From Plantago major (lineage: Eukaryota; Streptophyta; Magnoliopsida; Lamiales; Plantaginaceae), in contig CM048844.1 of the NCBI GenBank assembly GCA_026545765.1, positions 23,134,237 through 23,198,236 of the forward strand: DNA of 64,000 nt. The letters are read 5' to 3'. Made by a program: the position numbers and the translations under genes. Under the pieces are notes generated by a model. It made no database searches and was not told the origin of the DNA. It saw only the letters and a program-made list of their open reading frames with translations. Positions 23,901-35,156 of this stretch are shown here, piece by piece; position 1 is the first letter of the stretch; each line of letters begins with the position of its first letter.

Positions 23901-25765
23901 AGGTCAGATGGAGACATCAAGAATATTCCTGAAGTGGGAAGTATCTTAGATGGAGAGATGAGAGTTCAAGGAGACATTAGTAAAGTACAGGAGAAGGACC
24001 GCATGAAACATGAAAATGCGTCTGGCAAAGTGAGTGGTGAAGCATTCGGATCTGCCTCTCGTGAAAGTAAGGTGATCTGGGATGGCGATGCGGTAGTTGA
24101 AGGGCCAGATCTCTCACCTCAAGTTGTTGGACAGCTGAAAATTACGGAAGTGAAGCCTGTTGACAAAAATCAACCTGGTCCTTCCGTGAAAGATGGAAAC
24201 AAAAGTAGGTCAGATGGAGACATCAAGAATATTCCTAAAGTGGGAAGTATCTTTGATGGAGAGATCAAGGAAAAGAACAAGAATGCAGGCCAGGTTGCAA
24301 GAGAAACTGTGAACAATAGTATGTCTTCAATTGAATTGTATTTATGAATTGAGTATATATTGATATATGCAATGTGAATATATACATTAATGATTATATT
24401 TTGACTTTCAACATTTAAATATGGGAAGCGATGTCACCATTAATCAACATTTTTCATTTGGGTTGCCCACACTTAATTTTGGTTTCCTGCATTTGCAGAA
24501 TCTCAGGTTCAAGTTCTAGAGGTGTCAGCTCCAGCTCCAGTGCATGTGTTGAAGCAACATGATCAATCATCAGAGTCGAAAGGCAATAGTAGCGCCCACG
24601 AGGCAGATAGTAGACATCATCATGATAAGGTGCGTTTTTGATTGACTACTTTTACCTGCTTACGCTGATTGGGATTCTGGCACTAGGTTTTGGCAGCCAG
24701 CGATAACTAATTCTCTTTATCCGTCTCATGCTGAAATATCTGTGTCTGTTTCCACAAGCATATTAGGAGTAAGAATTAACCTCTTACTTGTAGAGGCATT
24801 TGGGCTGTACCTAATTTTATTTCAATTAGGTCTTTTTGTATGTTCACAATACTGCGCTAAAAATGATTTCAAAACATGTTGATCACTAGTTTTATCTAGA
24901 AACATTTATACTGATTTCAGAATTTCCATGTTTGTTTGATATGTGATGTATGCAAAAAAAGAAGGGGAATGAATTTATGTGCCGACGAAAATGTTCATGT
25001 GCTCAACTTTTTACTGATTAATCGGACTAGGAGTGTTTGCTTTAACTGTTGATGGCAGATTGACATTGAGGAAGGAAAGCCATGGTTCAGAATTGTGTTG
25101 AATGTTATTTCTGCCATGTGTCTGTCTAATTCATTATGCTTGTAAATTCAGTTTATATAGTGTATGTCGAAATTTCTCAGAGATGCATAACCCCCTTTTC
25201 TGCTAGGTTTTGTGTTACTTGGACTTAGTTTCACGTAGGTAAATGGAGCTCTATCAGGCCTTATTTATTATATGTGCTGGCAAATGTTTTGCATACCCTA
25301 TCTAAAATCATGTTGCTCAAGCAAATGAACCTGATTTAGGATCTAACTGTATGTGTGGCTTATCTTACAAAAAGTATTCAACAATTCATCTGCACATGCT
25401 AATTAATCTGACCCTATTTTGAGATCTTCTATTCTAATGCTACCAGAGGATCTTAGTTTGACATGCTATCTGGTTTTTAAATCTGGGACACCTCATGTTG
25501 CTTGTGTTGATTTTCACCCAGGCACTTACCATATGACTTCTAATTGCAGGATGTGCCTCGTGATGACGAAATCTGGAAACAGATCGATTCAATCAGGCTT
25601 ATAGTTGGATTCAAGCTTCCACGTCACACTTCATACTTTGAAGAACTCAAGGCATTGTATCTGTTTACTGGGATAGAACCACCATCTATGTTTAGCGACC
25701 CGTCCGACATGCCGGAGTTCTGTCATAAACTCCGGTTTCTCATGTCAGTCATAGGTGTGAAATAG
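20985..25765 (+). CDS. Unrecognised repeat-rich protein with hydrophobic hairpin-like segment, 1226 aa
   Basis: Three coding exons: 20985-24318, 24499-24629 and 25550-25765, with GT-AG borders and phases that close. I chose the ATG at 20985 because an AG acceptor at 20982-20983 directly precedes it and pairs with a donor at 20877, giving a short 5'-leader intron. An upstream in-frame ATG at 20955 would lie inside that intron. Residues 1-45 are acidic and aromatic (EDSSLDWDNFEYCPPE). Residues 46-82 are hydrophobic with central prolines (IVVPPLLVVSA), which suggests a membrane hairpin. Then comes an acidic region, followed by about 300 residues of tandem units like VEGPITPAGTPEA, two diverged copies of a Lys-rich block, and two near-identical 102-residue repeats. 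The last exon encodes a conserved-looking tail (IRLIVGFKLPRHTSYFEELK, then LYLFTGIEPPSMF). I do not recognise the family, and no enzymatic motif is visible. Confidence 0.75.
21838..22760 (+). repeat. Tandem GPITPAG-type coding repeats
   Basis: Degenerate units of about 39-45 bp within exon 1 of the repeat-rich gene, each carrying the word GAAGGTCCAATTACC or a variant. They pair into larger blocks of about 230 bp. A shorter run recurs at 23060-23200. Confidence 0.85.
23656..24270 (+). repeat. Two tandem coding repeats of about 310 bp
   Basis: The block starting at 23656 (RVQGDISKAQEKDRMKHENA) recurs at 23962 with only a handful of changes, in frame. Each unit is 102 residues and ends DGDIKNIPxVGSIxDGE. 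The similarity is high enough to imply a recent internal duplication. Confidence 0.92.
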
Positions 25766-26560
25766 CTGTGAACCTGTAGGGAATAGGGATAGCTCTTTTG
25801 TTGGACAAGCTCTGCCTTGTTTGTCTCCTGATGTATTTGGAGTGTCAATTATTGTGCATCACTTGCATGTTTGTGTTATTTCAATAATTTGAGAAAAATG
25901 GTAATCCTGTACTATTTCCGCAGCAAGCAGATGGGTGATGAATTAGTTTGAATTTATCAAAGATCATGTATAATTCAATAAATTTGTTTTATACATGAAT
26001 CTATCATTTATGATGCTTATGTTAATGGTGCTGTGGTTCTTCACTCATATAAATTTTGTATTTTTGAAAAATTATTTGCATGCACTTGAAGTTTGATATC
26101 TGAGCAGCAGCGAAACTCAGCCTGTGTTTTGGATAAAAATCATCCGGGACCGTGGTAAAAAATTAATTTAACACCTGCATACAACTATAAAGAAGTATGT
26201 GGATCATGGTTAGGGCGATAGCATAAGGCGAATTGTAGAGAGTTTCCTATAAAGCATGTACTAAAGTTGTAGGCATAAGTGCAAGTGTAGGATCGTCTTC
26301 AACATGCCTTCGCCAATCGCCCATTTCCGTTGCTTGCTTTGTTCTGGGGTGAGTGAGGTGAAGAAGGAAGGAGAAGAAGATTACGAGGCGTTTGATATGA
26401 AATTCGGGATTGTAGAATGCAGGTTAATATAGTGCCAAGACATTGGGCTTACCTTACACCACCTCAAGACATGACATAGAGACGTCCAAGACTTCTAAGC
26501 CCAATTCTAAGTGGCAGCTTCTGGGTCAAGTAAATGGGCTGCCCGAAAATTAGTCCATGG
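25766..26560. other. 3' untranslated region and spacer before the ESF1 array
   Basis: Contains the likely poly(A) region of the gene to the left (AATAAA near 25976). The last 50 bp (26510-26560) match, with a few changes, the sequence about 400 bp upstream of each intact ESF1 start (28771-28820 and 37157-37206), so this is the remaining native left flank of the array. No gene seen. Confidence 0.6.
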
Positions 26561-26787
26561 GTGATACAGGAATTGCCAAGGACATGGATCGCTCAGTTAT
26601 TTCTGGGGTGGCATCTGAAATGCCCGAAGGTGAAACAGTGAAGGATAATACATCTGCTCCTTGGAAGGATAATCTAGAATTATCTTCGCTTGTCAAGTCG
26701 ATCAAAATGAAGTCGAAAAATTTACCTTCACAATCTGAACGCAAGGTGCGCTGGAATCACAAACTAAAGGCAAATATACCGAAGTAA
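26561..26787 (+). pseudogene. ESF1 last-exon fragment at the left border of the tandem array
   Basis: Identical apart from single changes to the last 75 codons of ESF1 copy 1 (34930-35156), including the C-terminal [14 protein letters not shown] and stop. It joins abruptly, at a GG/GT overlap, to the upstream flank of the gene, so exons 1-5 and the start of exon 6 are missing. An ATG formed at the junction (26557) leaves a 76-codon open frame, but there is no reason to think it is translated. It is a duplication scar that dates the array. Confidence 0.9.
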
Positions 26788-29223
26788 GATTGTTCTTGTT
26801 GTAACATGCCTTTTCTTTTTAAAGTAAGAAGCATGCTTCTATTTATGTTCTGATCAATGTGGAGATCTGCAAAATTTTGTTTCAACTCTAGTGAAATCGG
26901 ATTTGTAACCTTGCGAATGTGCAATACTATACATGTTTAGATATGAAAACCTTCCTCTGCATTGTATTTTTGTCATAGGACCTGTCTAATTCATGGGGTT
27001 ATGGTATGATGCTTTGTCTTTTCTATGTTCATCGACGCTAAGTAGTTAATCAGTGCGACATCAACCTGATAAGCCATTTGCGTATACTCAGCAGATCAGT
27101 AGATGTTACACATGAAGTACATATTGTTACGAAATCACGTAGAGGCAGCTGCTTATTTATTCAAAGGGAAAGGAAATCAGGGATACAACAAAAAGGAATC
27201 CACTGAAATAAGTGATGGTGTTGAAACCAGAAAAGGTTACTCTTGCAAGGAAACCTGACATTTAAAGGAGGATTGTCCAATGCACAAGAAATAGAAAGGA
27301 AAGAACATAGTGCAGTCGAATCATTCTACTTATGAAGTTGGCACCTCAGAAGCTTATCACACTGCATAGGTGCCATCTATCACAACTACAAAAGTATTCT
27401 CTCTATTAATGATATTAGTACTATGGATGATCATATGATATGACATCAATAAGGAAATGGTTTTATGAGTTTAGGCACATATGGTGTGGATCAGTTTTAC
27501 CAGGAAATGATGAAGCATGCAAAGTGAAGGATATAGGCTCTGTGAAGATTAAAATGCATGGTGTAGTGATTCGAGAACTTGCAGATTTAAGATATCAGAT
27601 ATGTGCCTAATCTAAAGAGATATATCTCTAGGCCTGTGGATACATATAAAAGTCTCTAATGTGTTGTTTGTATGGAAAAAACGGAAAAGTCAAGGGAGAA
27701 TGGTGCTGCCTAGTTTATTTGTCGTTATTATGTGGCATGAATTGACATCACCACATCATACCAATCCACAATACTAGGGTAGAGACATTGATTGGGATGA
27801 GGACTAAGAAGGTAGTGGTGCTAAGCATAGTATTCTTACTGTTTGTTACTAATCGTTCGTCGTTATCCAAGTAAGTTAGAAAGAAAACCATCAAAGGAGA
27901 GCCCTTGTTGTCGTTAAAGGTTATACTAGAGAATAAAACATAGGTGGAAACTTATAGAAAGTCTAAAGTCACAACAAAAACGCTTGTCCAGTACGGACAA
28001 TTGTTTTGTGGATTTGTAAATCCTAATTCTTCTAATCAATATTCCGCTTTTTTATATAATGTTTGTTTCAATGTGATTGTTACCGGTTTTATTGTCAATC
28101 CACCAAGTTATCTTGAAATGAGCTTTGAAGATTATTACGTGTAGTTTAAGTTAGAAATATAGAATTTCGTATTATTCAAAATGAAAATCGTCGTAATCTA
28201 TATTGATTAGACACAAAAAACAAATGAATAACATAATATAACTACCAACTAACATATGACCGAAATTTGTTTTTTTCCTATCAAATACCAAAAATTCTAA
28301 GAACACAATAACTTAACCCCAGTAAACATGCCATTGTAGTGGGGTTGACTATCAAACAACACATAAGTGGAGTTCTACGGGTAACTAGAGGTGATATTGT
28401 ATGTAGAAACCACATTGACAAGCGAAAGTTCAAGTGTTCAGTATCAAGACATTAAATCTTCTGTGGCAGAAAGGACTTAATCATGTGAATGACAAAGGAC
28501 TCAAGGAGCTATCTAAACAAGGATGAGTGGTGACATCATAAGAACTGGACATGTTATAATAGAGTTGATACATTGTCAAGATACCTCAAAGGTTGTACGA
28601 ATCGCAATTGTAACCCACGTTAAATGCTATGATCGGGTTGCTACATTGTCATACTCGTTACTCGTATTATTCTCGTAATACATAAATCAGAACAAACTCT
28701 TCCATACCAGCATGATATATATTTCAGAAAATTAAATAAATGTTTACATATTAATTAGATTAGTATCTAAGTGGCATCTTCTGGGCCAAGTAAATGGGCT
28801 GCCCCGAAAATTAGTCCATGGGCAGCAGTCGGAAGAAAAATTGGTTGTGTAGTGAAAAAACATCCAAATGTAGGCTTATAAACCTACCAAACGCCTCCTT
28901 AGTGTGATAGACAGATACCAATTATGACAATTTTTTACGAGTCAAATATGCACACATACGGAGTATATACTTTTAACGGATTGCAATTTATGCAAACTTT
29001 ATTACTAGGCATGAGTTTCGTGCAATTTATACAAAATATAAGTGTCCATTATCCATACCTCACACAACATGGGGGGCTATTTGCAGTTTACACCATTCCC
29101 GTTAATAACTTTGCCCTAGCTCTATTTCCACTCCACACAGTTGATCAATCAGCTCAGCCTCAAACCCTCCACTTCCGCCACACCTCACCGCATATCCACC
29201 GCCAAACAGAGTCATTCACCACC
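26788..29223. other. Array spacer 0 and upstream region of ESF1 copy 1
   Basis: Sequence downstream of the last-exon fragment, near-identical to 35157-37609. It lacks 17 bp near 26800 that the other two spacers carry. It holds a copia fossil (listed separately). From about 28765 it joins about 450 bp of native ESF1 upstream sequence that serves as promoter and leader. No host gene in between. Confidence 0.75.
27060..28620 (+). mobile_element. Ty1-copia fossil fragment in array spacer 0
   Basis: Translated similarity, in order, to a copia zinc-knuckle zone (near 27230-27290), a protease/pre-pol zone with a CKVKDIGSVKIKMHG-like stretch (near 27520-27580) and the pre-integrase motif (near 28450-28520, NHVNDKGLKELSKQG). 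Heavily broken and without LTRs. It was copied together with ESF1; the other copies are at about 35446-37006 and 43230-44810. Confidence 0.65.
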
Positions 29224-32200
29224 ATGGATAGCTCCGGCAATAAGAAGAAGAATAACAAGAAGAACAAAAACAACAAAAAATCCCAGCCGCATCAAATCCC
29301 GATGATAACAGACGAGCGGTTCGCACCGGCCATGAATGACCCTCGCTTCATGCAAGCTCCGAAGAAGAGGTCTAAAGTAGAGATCGACTCTCGCTTCAAG
29401 CAAGCTTTCACCGACCGGAACTTCGCCTCCTCCAAAGCTCCTGTCGACAAGCGTGGAAAGCGCAGGTCTGAGAAGGATAAAAGTAAATCGTCTCTCAGTC
29501 ATTATTATCGCCTCGAGGAGGATGAGGTGAAGAAGAAGGTAATTGAAGAAGAAGAAGACGATGAGAGCGAAGGAGATAGCGAGTCTGGAAGTGATTGTGA
29601 GAAATTGAAATTGAAGACGGAGGTTGAGGATGAATTGGAGAGTGTTGATGAAATGTCGGATACGGGCACGGATACTGATAGTGCATTTTCAGAGGAGGAG
29701 GAAGCTGTGCCGGAAGAAGATGTGCCGGAAATTGAGAAGGAAACGAGGAGGCTAGCTGTTGTTAATTTGGATTGGACCGAAGTTAGGGTCAGTGTGTTAC
29801 TGCTCTTTTATCCTCTTTATGCTATCTTACTTTCGGTATAATAAGTGATAATGGTTGCAAGCTGGAAATTGGATAATGTCTCTATACTCTAGTATAGATA
29901 CTACTTATTGGCAAAATGATGTTTGCTGGTATTGAAATAGATAAGCTTAGGGCTTCAGAAATCGTAGGCAATATACTTGCTCTGCTTGGTGAAAAAGAAT
30001 GTGCAGTCGAATACGTGAGATGTTGAATTTCAGCTTAGTGCTTGTAAGTACTAAGAGACCTTTTTGCAGTAAATTAGGCCTATGGTTTCGGTGTTTGATT
30101 TCATCGTAGTAGGCAATGCCCTTTCCTAGTTTATTTGATGGTGTATCCGGATATGTGCATTGTCCAGCGGCTTCGATACTTTTTCCTTCCTCGACTAAAA
30201 TGTTTAGTACCCAAATTTTGCTATCAGGGGCAGTTACAATGCCATTTTCTGGAATCATTTATCTACTTTCTCGATTAGGACCTCTAGTTAGGTGCTGGAA
30301 GTGCATTGGGATGTGGCTATCAGCCTATCCATAAGCATGCGACTATATATCAGTTCAATAAATTGGGTATTCTTTAGCAATAGCTTACTGGGGATGTTAT
30401 TTATATCAGTTGCAGCGGACTTTTTTTCTGTTTTCATTTATTTTTTATGCCTCTGTGCTTCCACTGTGTACTGTTTTTGTCAATGATTATATAACCTGCT
30501 CACTTAATTGCCTTGCTAAGTTATTTTGTAGAATGTGTCTATATCGGTCGGCTGCTATCATGTGACTGAATTTTGCATTGATTCTATAGGCAGCTGATAT
30601 TTATGTGGTGCTTCATTCATTTCTCCCTAAAGGGGGTCAAATCATATCAGTTGCTGTCTATCCATCTGAGTTTGGGATCAAGCGCATGGAAGAGGAGGCG
30701 ATGAAGGGCCCTGTAGGGTTATTTGATGATGAAAAGGAAAAGGAAGATGAAGATGAGGACGATGATGATGAGATTGATAGCAAGAAAATACGTGCTTATG
30801 AATTAAGTAGATTAAGGTGACTGATTTTCCATGCTGTTGAATCTGACCTCATGGAGTTTATCTTTAATCAGACATGCGTGAATGCAATCAGATATTTGTA
30901 AATGTACATGTGGTTATGTGAATCATATGTGGGGTTCTGCTGTCTCTGATACTTTTATCACTATTCTTTTGAAAGCAGATTCCACTGCCCATAATGTACA
31001 ACTGTTTTAGATATCTGTTCGGTTAGTTACAAAATTGTAGGGATTTGTTTGTGAAATCACTGACATGTGTGGAGTGTTAACTAAGAAGAGAGTGCCACAT
31101 GGGATGAGGCATTTCGTGAATTTCTGCTCCTAGGGGCTGATCTTAAACATTATGGGACTGCCCAAAGTGGGGTTAAGGTGTCTGGGTTGGTTTAAGGTCT
31201 ATATTAGTGTTGTTTCAAATGCATTTAAGGAAGATGAGCAAGATAAACTTTCTGCTGGACTCCTAATTTTTTCTTTATTTGCTTATCAAGCCATGATGGT
31301 TTGTCTCATTTTCACTCTATAATCTGATTGCAAAATGCGCTGAACTAATAAGCTTCTTTTCAAGTCTCTACAGCTATATTCCTTTTCTTATTGTTCTTCT
31401 GCCTTTTAATATAATAAATAATCTGCTGTTTAGGTACTACTATGCTGTAGTGGAATGTGATTCAGTTGCTACGGCAGACTTCCTTTACAAATCTTGTGAC
31501 GGTATTGAATTTGAAAGATCAGCAAATACATTGGATTTGAGATTTATTCCAGACTCCATGGAATTTAAGCATCAACCACGTGATGTTGCGACCGAGGTAA
31601 CTCTCTCTATCTCTGACTTACATGATTGAGCAATATTTCCTTTCTTACTTTTGTGCTTCTGTCATCACCGGTTTTGTTAGAGCTAGTGAATCATCTGTGT
31701 TTTCCCATCTCCAGGACCATATTTGGTTCTGAAATATTTATTTTATACTGCCGCCGCCTATGCAGTCAGGCTGCCCTGTAGTATTTTCTCCATATATGTG
31801 TTGATTTTGTACGTTCATATTTTATCCACCAGTCTGGGATCCCAGTATAATTAGCTGATTCAATCGAGCCTGATAATGCACAAACAAGTTCCTCCAGCCA
31901 CTACTCTTGTGGTGTCAGGATACTCCCCATCGGAATAATTGGGGTACTACACATTGCCCTTTGTAATTGTACTATTTCAGAACCTATATTGACTATTGTG
32001 GCCATTTGAGTTACAGATTAATATTACTCTCAGAATGAAACTTTGACACATGAACTGCAGTAATATAAAGCTTGGCCAAGCTTGTGAATGTACCAAATAT
32101 TTGGAAGTATATATTCAAGTTCATAAAGCATTTGCGGCACTATTGATGATTAGTTTGTATAACCACAACCTCTGTTACATTTGACTCTTGGGATACAGTT

Positions 32201-35156
32201 CGTGACAGTTTAGCTGTTGACAGACTCAATAGCTAAAGAACTTATATATGTTTGTACAGACAGTTCCTGGCTATCTCTCCTATTGCTTATAGCAGCCAGC
32301 CTGATTCTCATGACTCATAGTCTCATACTGTCATACATTCCTCATCATATTACTGGACAACCACCCTGAGATCTCTGTACAGACATTATTGCCATTTCTC
32401 CAAGGGATCATAGTTTCCCACCTTTTCCAGATATCCCATTTGTCATTGAATCTAAATGAGGAATGCCGCTAAGATGAAAGAGAATTAAATAATGCACTGT
32501 GCCAAAATATACTTATTTAATGTGAAAGATGATCCCTGGACCAACAGGTACCGATGGTTCTAGAGCATATTGATAAGCTAAAAGGGTCTGACTGCCTTTC
32601 CCCCCATCTTATTGCAAGTTTTGTGTGATAGCATATGTTTGTTTTCTTCATAACATGTCAAAATCTCGGGCTGTCATACTTCACAAACCAACATGTATTT
32701 TTATTCGCCAAATACTATGCTCACCCTTAAATTATATGGCCTTTCAGTGGCTAATCTAGAATGTTCTAGACAAGTCTAGGAGTAAGACTCTGCGATGTTA
32801 ACCGTGTTCTTTCATTTACTTGCTCTAATGTTACTAAAATTTTGTTGGTGCATCAATCAGGCTAATTTAATTGACGTATACTGATTCCCTCTTAGAAACC
32901 AGCAGGTTATGATGGTTTAGATTTTCAAACCCGAGCTTTGCAACACAGCAACATCCATATCAGCTGGGATGAAGATGGACCTCAGCGTTCTAGGACATTG
33001 AAGAGGTTACTCAAATCTGATCAGGTGTGTGTTATGCTATTTTGGTCTATTGATTTGCTTACAGCACTTGTGTATGATAATGGCTGATCATGCCGGCCTG
33101 TCGTTTAAGTCACGTGTTTTATTACGTGTCACACTTTTCTTTTTAGGCAACACAGGTCCAAGCTTGTGTTGTTAGACAGTAACACGTGAATTGGTCATTT
33201 TAGCTAATCAAATTGCCAAAACCATTCAGCGTTTAGAGCTTCAACATTTTATTCTTGGCATGTCCATGGATTGCTTATCCAGAAACTGTATGTGACTTTT
33301 TTTTTTTGCCTTTTAAACTCCCAGACTCTTCTATTTTACTCACCGGCAAAAAAGAAAAAGAAAAGAAAATCATATGCACTATCAGATTTTTTGCCTCCAT
33401 TTCTTTAGAGGTTTCAATAGGTAGCCAGACCAAAACAGATGTCAAATTGTCAACATATGGATAAACTATTTGAGTTACTTGACTCAGTCTTGCAAACCCA
33501 ATTCAACTTGTGTTATTCATGATCATAGCTAGAAGTAAGCTAATTACATGAATGGATATTAGCTCTGGTGATGGATGCTCTTATAAGGTTTATTTGTTCT
33601 ACAAATAAAAAATGTACACAGTTGAAGAATGTGTCTGTTCAAGGATAGTTGTGTTCTGCATGTGCTTTTTTTTGCTGTCTCGAGGTCTCACTGTTGTTTA
33701 TGGTTGGCGGCATATTAATGCTCCAATTGATTTTTTTCTTTCCAGCCTGCTGATTCAGATTTGAATGAGTTTCTTGCTACTGATGAAAGTGAAACTGATG
33801 ATGATGATGGTCTTGATGAAGATGGTTATGATAATGCTGATGATGAAGAAATTAGGTCACCAAAAAAGCGCAAAAGACAAAATAAGTATCTTGCCCTACT
33901 TAAGTCTGGGGATGGATCAGATGAAGATGATGAAGAGGATAATGGCCAGGACATGGAGGTCACTTTTAACTCTGGCTTGGAAGATCTAAGCAAGCGCATC
34001 CTGGAGAAAAAAGATGATAAATCAGAGACTGTTTGGGCAGCCACCCTCAGAAAGAGAAGGGAGAAAAAGAAAGCCCGAAAAAACAGGTCCAAGTATTCAT
34101 CTGATGATGAGAGTGATATTGATGATTCTGATAGAGAACAACAACCAGATGACTTCTTTGTAGAGGAGGAACCTTCAGATAAGCAAGTTCACAGCTCAAA
34201 AGCAGAAGGATTGGCCAAAGAAGCTGTGGCAAGTCAAGCTGAGCTTGAGCTGTTACTTGCCGATGACAAGGGGGAAACTCGCAATCTAAAGGGTTTCAAC
34301 TTGAAGCCTAAGAAAAAGAATGGAAAGAAAGGGAAAGAAAACCTGAATGAGAAATTACCAACTATCGACTATAGTGATCCACGTTTTTCAGCTGTAATGA
34401 ACAACCCAAACTTTGCGTTGGATCCAACAGATCCTCAATTCAAAAGGTACAGAGTTTGCCCGAATGTACATACGATAGTTTCTTTCTACCAATGTGTGTT
34501 TTATATTTCCTACACTGCCCCTTTTTTCAATTGTGTTTGCTTACTGTTTTCACGACAAATTAGTTTCTTATCTACATAAGGCAAGGATTTGGGTGTTTGC
34601 AACGGTAACTTGTTGATTTTCTTGTCCAAATTTTTTTAGCTGAAAGGCAGTATTCCTGCGAACTCCTAGCCTTTCTGAATTATAGTGCTTGCATAAACCC
34701 AACTTTAGCAGGCACCTTCCAACTGAGTTAGTTAAGTGATTTTATGAAGGAATCTTCCTGCAATTATTGCAGGAGCACTCAGATGCTAATTGTACCTTTT
34801 TTTATTGTTATTTTTTTTGTGTTCTGATTGAAATGTTTTCATAGTGCACCTAATTTAATCCACTGAAACATGTTGGTTCCTACAGGAGTGCTACATATGT
34901 GAGGCAACTTGCAGAAAAGGAGAAGAAAGGTGATACAGGAATTGCCAAGGACATGGATCGCTCAGTTACTTCTGGGGTGGCATCTGAAATGCCCGAAGGT
35001 GAAACAGTGAAGGATAATACATCTGCTCCTAGGAAGGATAATCTAGAATTATCTTCGCTTGTCAAGTCGATCAAAATGAAGTCGAAAAATTTACCTTCAC
35101 AATCTGAACGCAAGGTGCGCTGGAATCACAAACTAAAGGCAAATATACCGAAGTAA
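29224..35156 (+). CDS. ESF1: ESF1-like pre-rRNA-processing protein, copy 1 (684 aa)
   Basis: Six exons with closing phases: 29224-29787, 30590-30816, 31434-31596, 32896-33024, 33746-34446 and 34886-35156. The ATG at 29224 has the context ACCATGG. The N-terminus is Lys/Asn-rich and followed by [15 protein letters not shown]. Acidic tracts and the conserved core [35 protein letters not shown] and [14 protein letters not shown] come next. The C-terminal NUC153 motif ([20 protein letters not shown]) lies at about residues 570-590. ESF1 homologues are nucleolar proteins that act with the U3 snoRNP pathway in early 18S rRNA maturation; that role is from the family, not seen here. The length fits the family. 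The frame is open throughout and I see no lesion. Confidence 0.92.

Noticed and set aside
27944-28144. 66-codon frame (METYRKSKVTTKT...) repeated in all three ESF1 array spacers
   Set aside because: It is present three times only because the spacer was duplicated, lies within copia debris, and has no promoter or recognisable domain.
28924-29223. Upstream extension of ESF1 exon 1 from the ATG at 28924
   Set aside because: The added 100 residues (MTIFYESNMHTYG...) do not resemble ESF1, and the ATG at 29224 has a good context and begins the Lys-rich N-terminus typical of the family.
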